Origin: an uncultured SAR86 cluster bacterium
GTDB lineage: Bacteria; Pseudomonadota; Gammaproteobacteria; Magnimaribacterales; D2472
Direction: 5' to 3'
DNA length: 64,000 nt
Assembly: GCA_902630885.1 (NCBI GenBank)
Contig: CACOWI010000003.1
Coordinates: forward strand, 1 to 64,000
The notes under the pieces were generated by a model. It made no database searches. It saw nothing but the letters and a program-made list of their open reading frames with translations, and was not told the DNA's origin. Of this stretch, positions 62,995-64,000 are shown in pieces. The number at the start of each line of letters is the position of its first letter. Positions within the stretch are counted from its first letter, which is position 1. The position numbers and the translations under genes were made by a program.

Positions 62995-63951
62995 CAGTTC
63001 TTCAAGTTCATTTTTATGATTCTTCAAATTATTTTCTTTAATAATTTCTAAGATTTTTAATCTGAAGGACTTTGCATACTTATCTCCTCTAGATAAGCCA
63101 AACAAATGTTTCATCATTCTGCTTAGATTGTGTCCATTTTGAATCTGTCTTTCAACATATTCTAAATATTGATTAAGTACCTCTTTTTTTGAACTAGCTG
63201 ATGAATCAACATTATAAAATCTAGGCTCGATATCTTTTAGCATGAATGGATTGTCGTATGCCGCTCTTCCAATCATAACTCCATCAACTTTTTCTAAATG
63301 CATTTGGGAATCGTCGAGATTTTTAATTCCACCATTAATTATTATCTCAAGATCGGGAAAGTCTTTTTTTAATCTATATACATAATCATATTTTAAGGGT
63401 GGAATATTTCTATTTTGACGAGGACTAAGTCCTTTTAAAATTCCATTTCTTGCGTGAATTATAAAAACTTTAACCCCAGAATCTTTAACAATTGAAACGA
63501 AATTATAAAGAAATTCATATTCTTCGTGATCATCGACCCCTAGTCGGCATTTTATTGAAACAGGAATACTTACTGAATTTTTCATAGCAGCCAGACATTC
63601 CGCTACTAGATTAGGTTCAAGCATTAAACAAGCGCCAAATTTTCCTTTTTGAACTCTATCAGAAGGACATCCTACGTTTAGATTTATTTCATCATATCCG
63701 AACTGCTCACATTTTTTTGAGCATTCAATAAGATCAGATATATTAGAACCTCCTAATTGAACCCCAACTGGATGTTCCTCAGTGTTAAATTCTAATTGAT
63801 TAAAACATTTACCAAATATTAAAGAGCCTGTGGCAATCATTTCGGTATATAAAAAAATCCTTTTCGATATTAAACGCAGCAAATAACGATCATGCATATC
63901 GGTGTATTGCATCATTGGAGCTACACAAAATTGCCTATCAAAATTTTCCAT
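62983..63951 (-). CDS. dusA: tRNA-dihydrouridine synthase A
   Basis: A 322-residue FMN enzyme that reduces U20/U20a in the tRNA D-loop with NADPH. The N-terminus VAPMMQYTDMHDR, catalytic Cys95 in NVGCPSDRVQKG, GVQLGGSN and KCRLGVDD match DusA rather than DusB or DusC. The ATG at 63951 overlaps, by one base (TAATG), the stop codon of an open frame running in from the end of the window. Confidence 0.95.
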   Translation of the reverse strand: MENFDRQFCVAPMMQYTDMHDRYLLRLISKRIFLYTEMIATGSLIFGKCFNQLEFNTEEHPVGVQLGGSNISDLIECSKKCEQFGYDEINLNVGCPSDRVQKGKFGACLMLEPNLVAECLAAMKNSVSIPVSIKCRLGVDDHEEYEFLYNFVSIVKDSGVKVFIIHARNGILKGLSPRQNRNIPPLKYDYVYRLKKDFPDLEIIINGGIKNLDDSQMHLEKVDGVMIGRAAYDNPFMLKDIEPRFYNVDSSASSKKEVLNQYLEYVERQIQNGHNLSRMMKHLFGLSRGDKYAKSFRLKILEIIKENNLKNHKNELEELLVY

Positions 63952-63998
63952 TAAAGAAATATATTTATAGCTGTATATCCAACAATTGATAAAACTAT
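63951..63998 (-). CDS. C-terminal end of a possible upstream gene, cut by the window edge
   Basis: Sixteen codons including a stop (TAA at 63951-63953) are open on the minus strand and end in hydrophobic SIVGYTAINIFL. The TAATG junction with dusA is the same kind of coupling seen elsewhere in the window, which favours a real gene. Too little is visible to name it; it may end in a membrane helix. Confidence 0.3.
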   Translation of the reverse strand: MVLSIVGYTAINIFL

Positions 63999-64000
63999 GG

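Overview
The window is a gene-dense, AT-rich stretch from a streamlined Gammaproteobacterium, most likely a marine SAR86-type bacterium. This is inferred from gene content and compactness, not from a marker gene. Support comes from gammaproteobacterial families (tdk, rnt, tatD, bolA, dusA, a YcaR homologue, a TonB2/TtpC operon) and an E. coli-type LexA box. Two large TonB receptors, an S9 peptidase, a Baeyer-Villiger-type monooxygenase, acyl-CoA enzymes and a DUF3604 protein fit an oligotrophic marine heterotroph. No insertion sequence, prophage or CRISPR array was seen. All seven convergent gene pairs overlap or lie within one base of each other, and many same-strand genes overlap by 1-8 bases.

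Layout. 1-7133: the 3' part of a giant autotransporter with fifteen Calx-beta repeats of 339 bp. 7153-16051: mostly single enzymes (flavin monooxygenase with a possible 36-residue membrane protein behind it, SGNH hydrolase, alternative oxidase, PhzF-like protein, MDR oxidoreductase, thymidine kinase, Smr protein, glutaryl-CoA dehydrogenase, prolyl oligopeptidase). 16052-24308: a TonB receptor, divergent from the S9 peptidase across a perfect TyrR-type box, followed by a six-gene TonB2 energiser operon (DUF3450, TtpC, ExbB, ExbD, TonB, TPR). 24354-30382: a MacAB-like ABC exporter leading into glycosyltransferases and an ELM1-family protein. 30435-35824: small proteins, bolA, an RND exporter, alpha-methylacyl-CoA racemase and tatD. 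35879-42557: thioesterase, MoxR ATPase, VWA protein, SLC23-like permease, ABC-2 exporter and queF.

42582-48480: a secreted orphan, tRNA-Ser, a small winged-helix/membrane-protein pair, a LexA-controlled small gene, a probable structured leader RNA before an EamA transporter and rhodanese, a second TonB receptor and tRNA-Arg. 48596-55792: DUF3604 protein, parvulin, HupE-like protein and the pantothenate/CoA run coaBC-panB-panC-panD. 55849-63951: tRNA-Arg, a ycaR-like gene, a CofE homologue, pdxJ of the Bacteroidota type, grxD, rnt, a ferredoxin-NADP reductase-like flavoprotein, metG, an Mrp-like ATPase, mlaA without a lipobox and dusA.

The best candidates for something undescribed are: (i) a 72-residue protein behind a consensus LexA box inside its own promoter, with a predicted leaderless mRNA and a C-terminal end resembling a beta-clamp-binding hexapeptide; (ii) an RNA leader of about 200 nt with alternative pairings and an intrinsic terminator 11 bases before the EamA start codon; (iii) the TyrR-box, S9 peptidase, TonB receptor and TonB2 arrangement, which reads as a regulated peptide-scavenging module.
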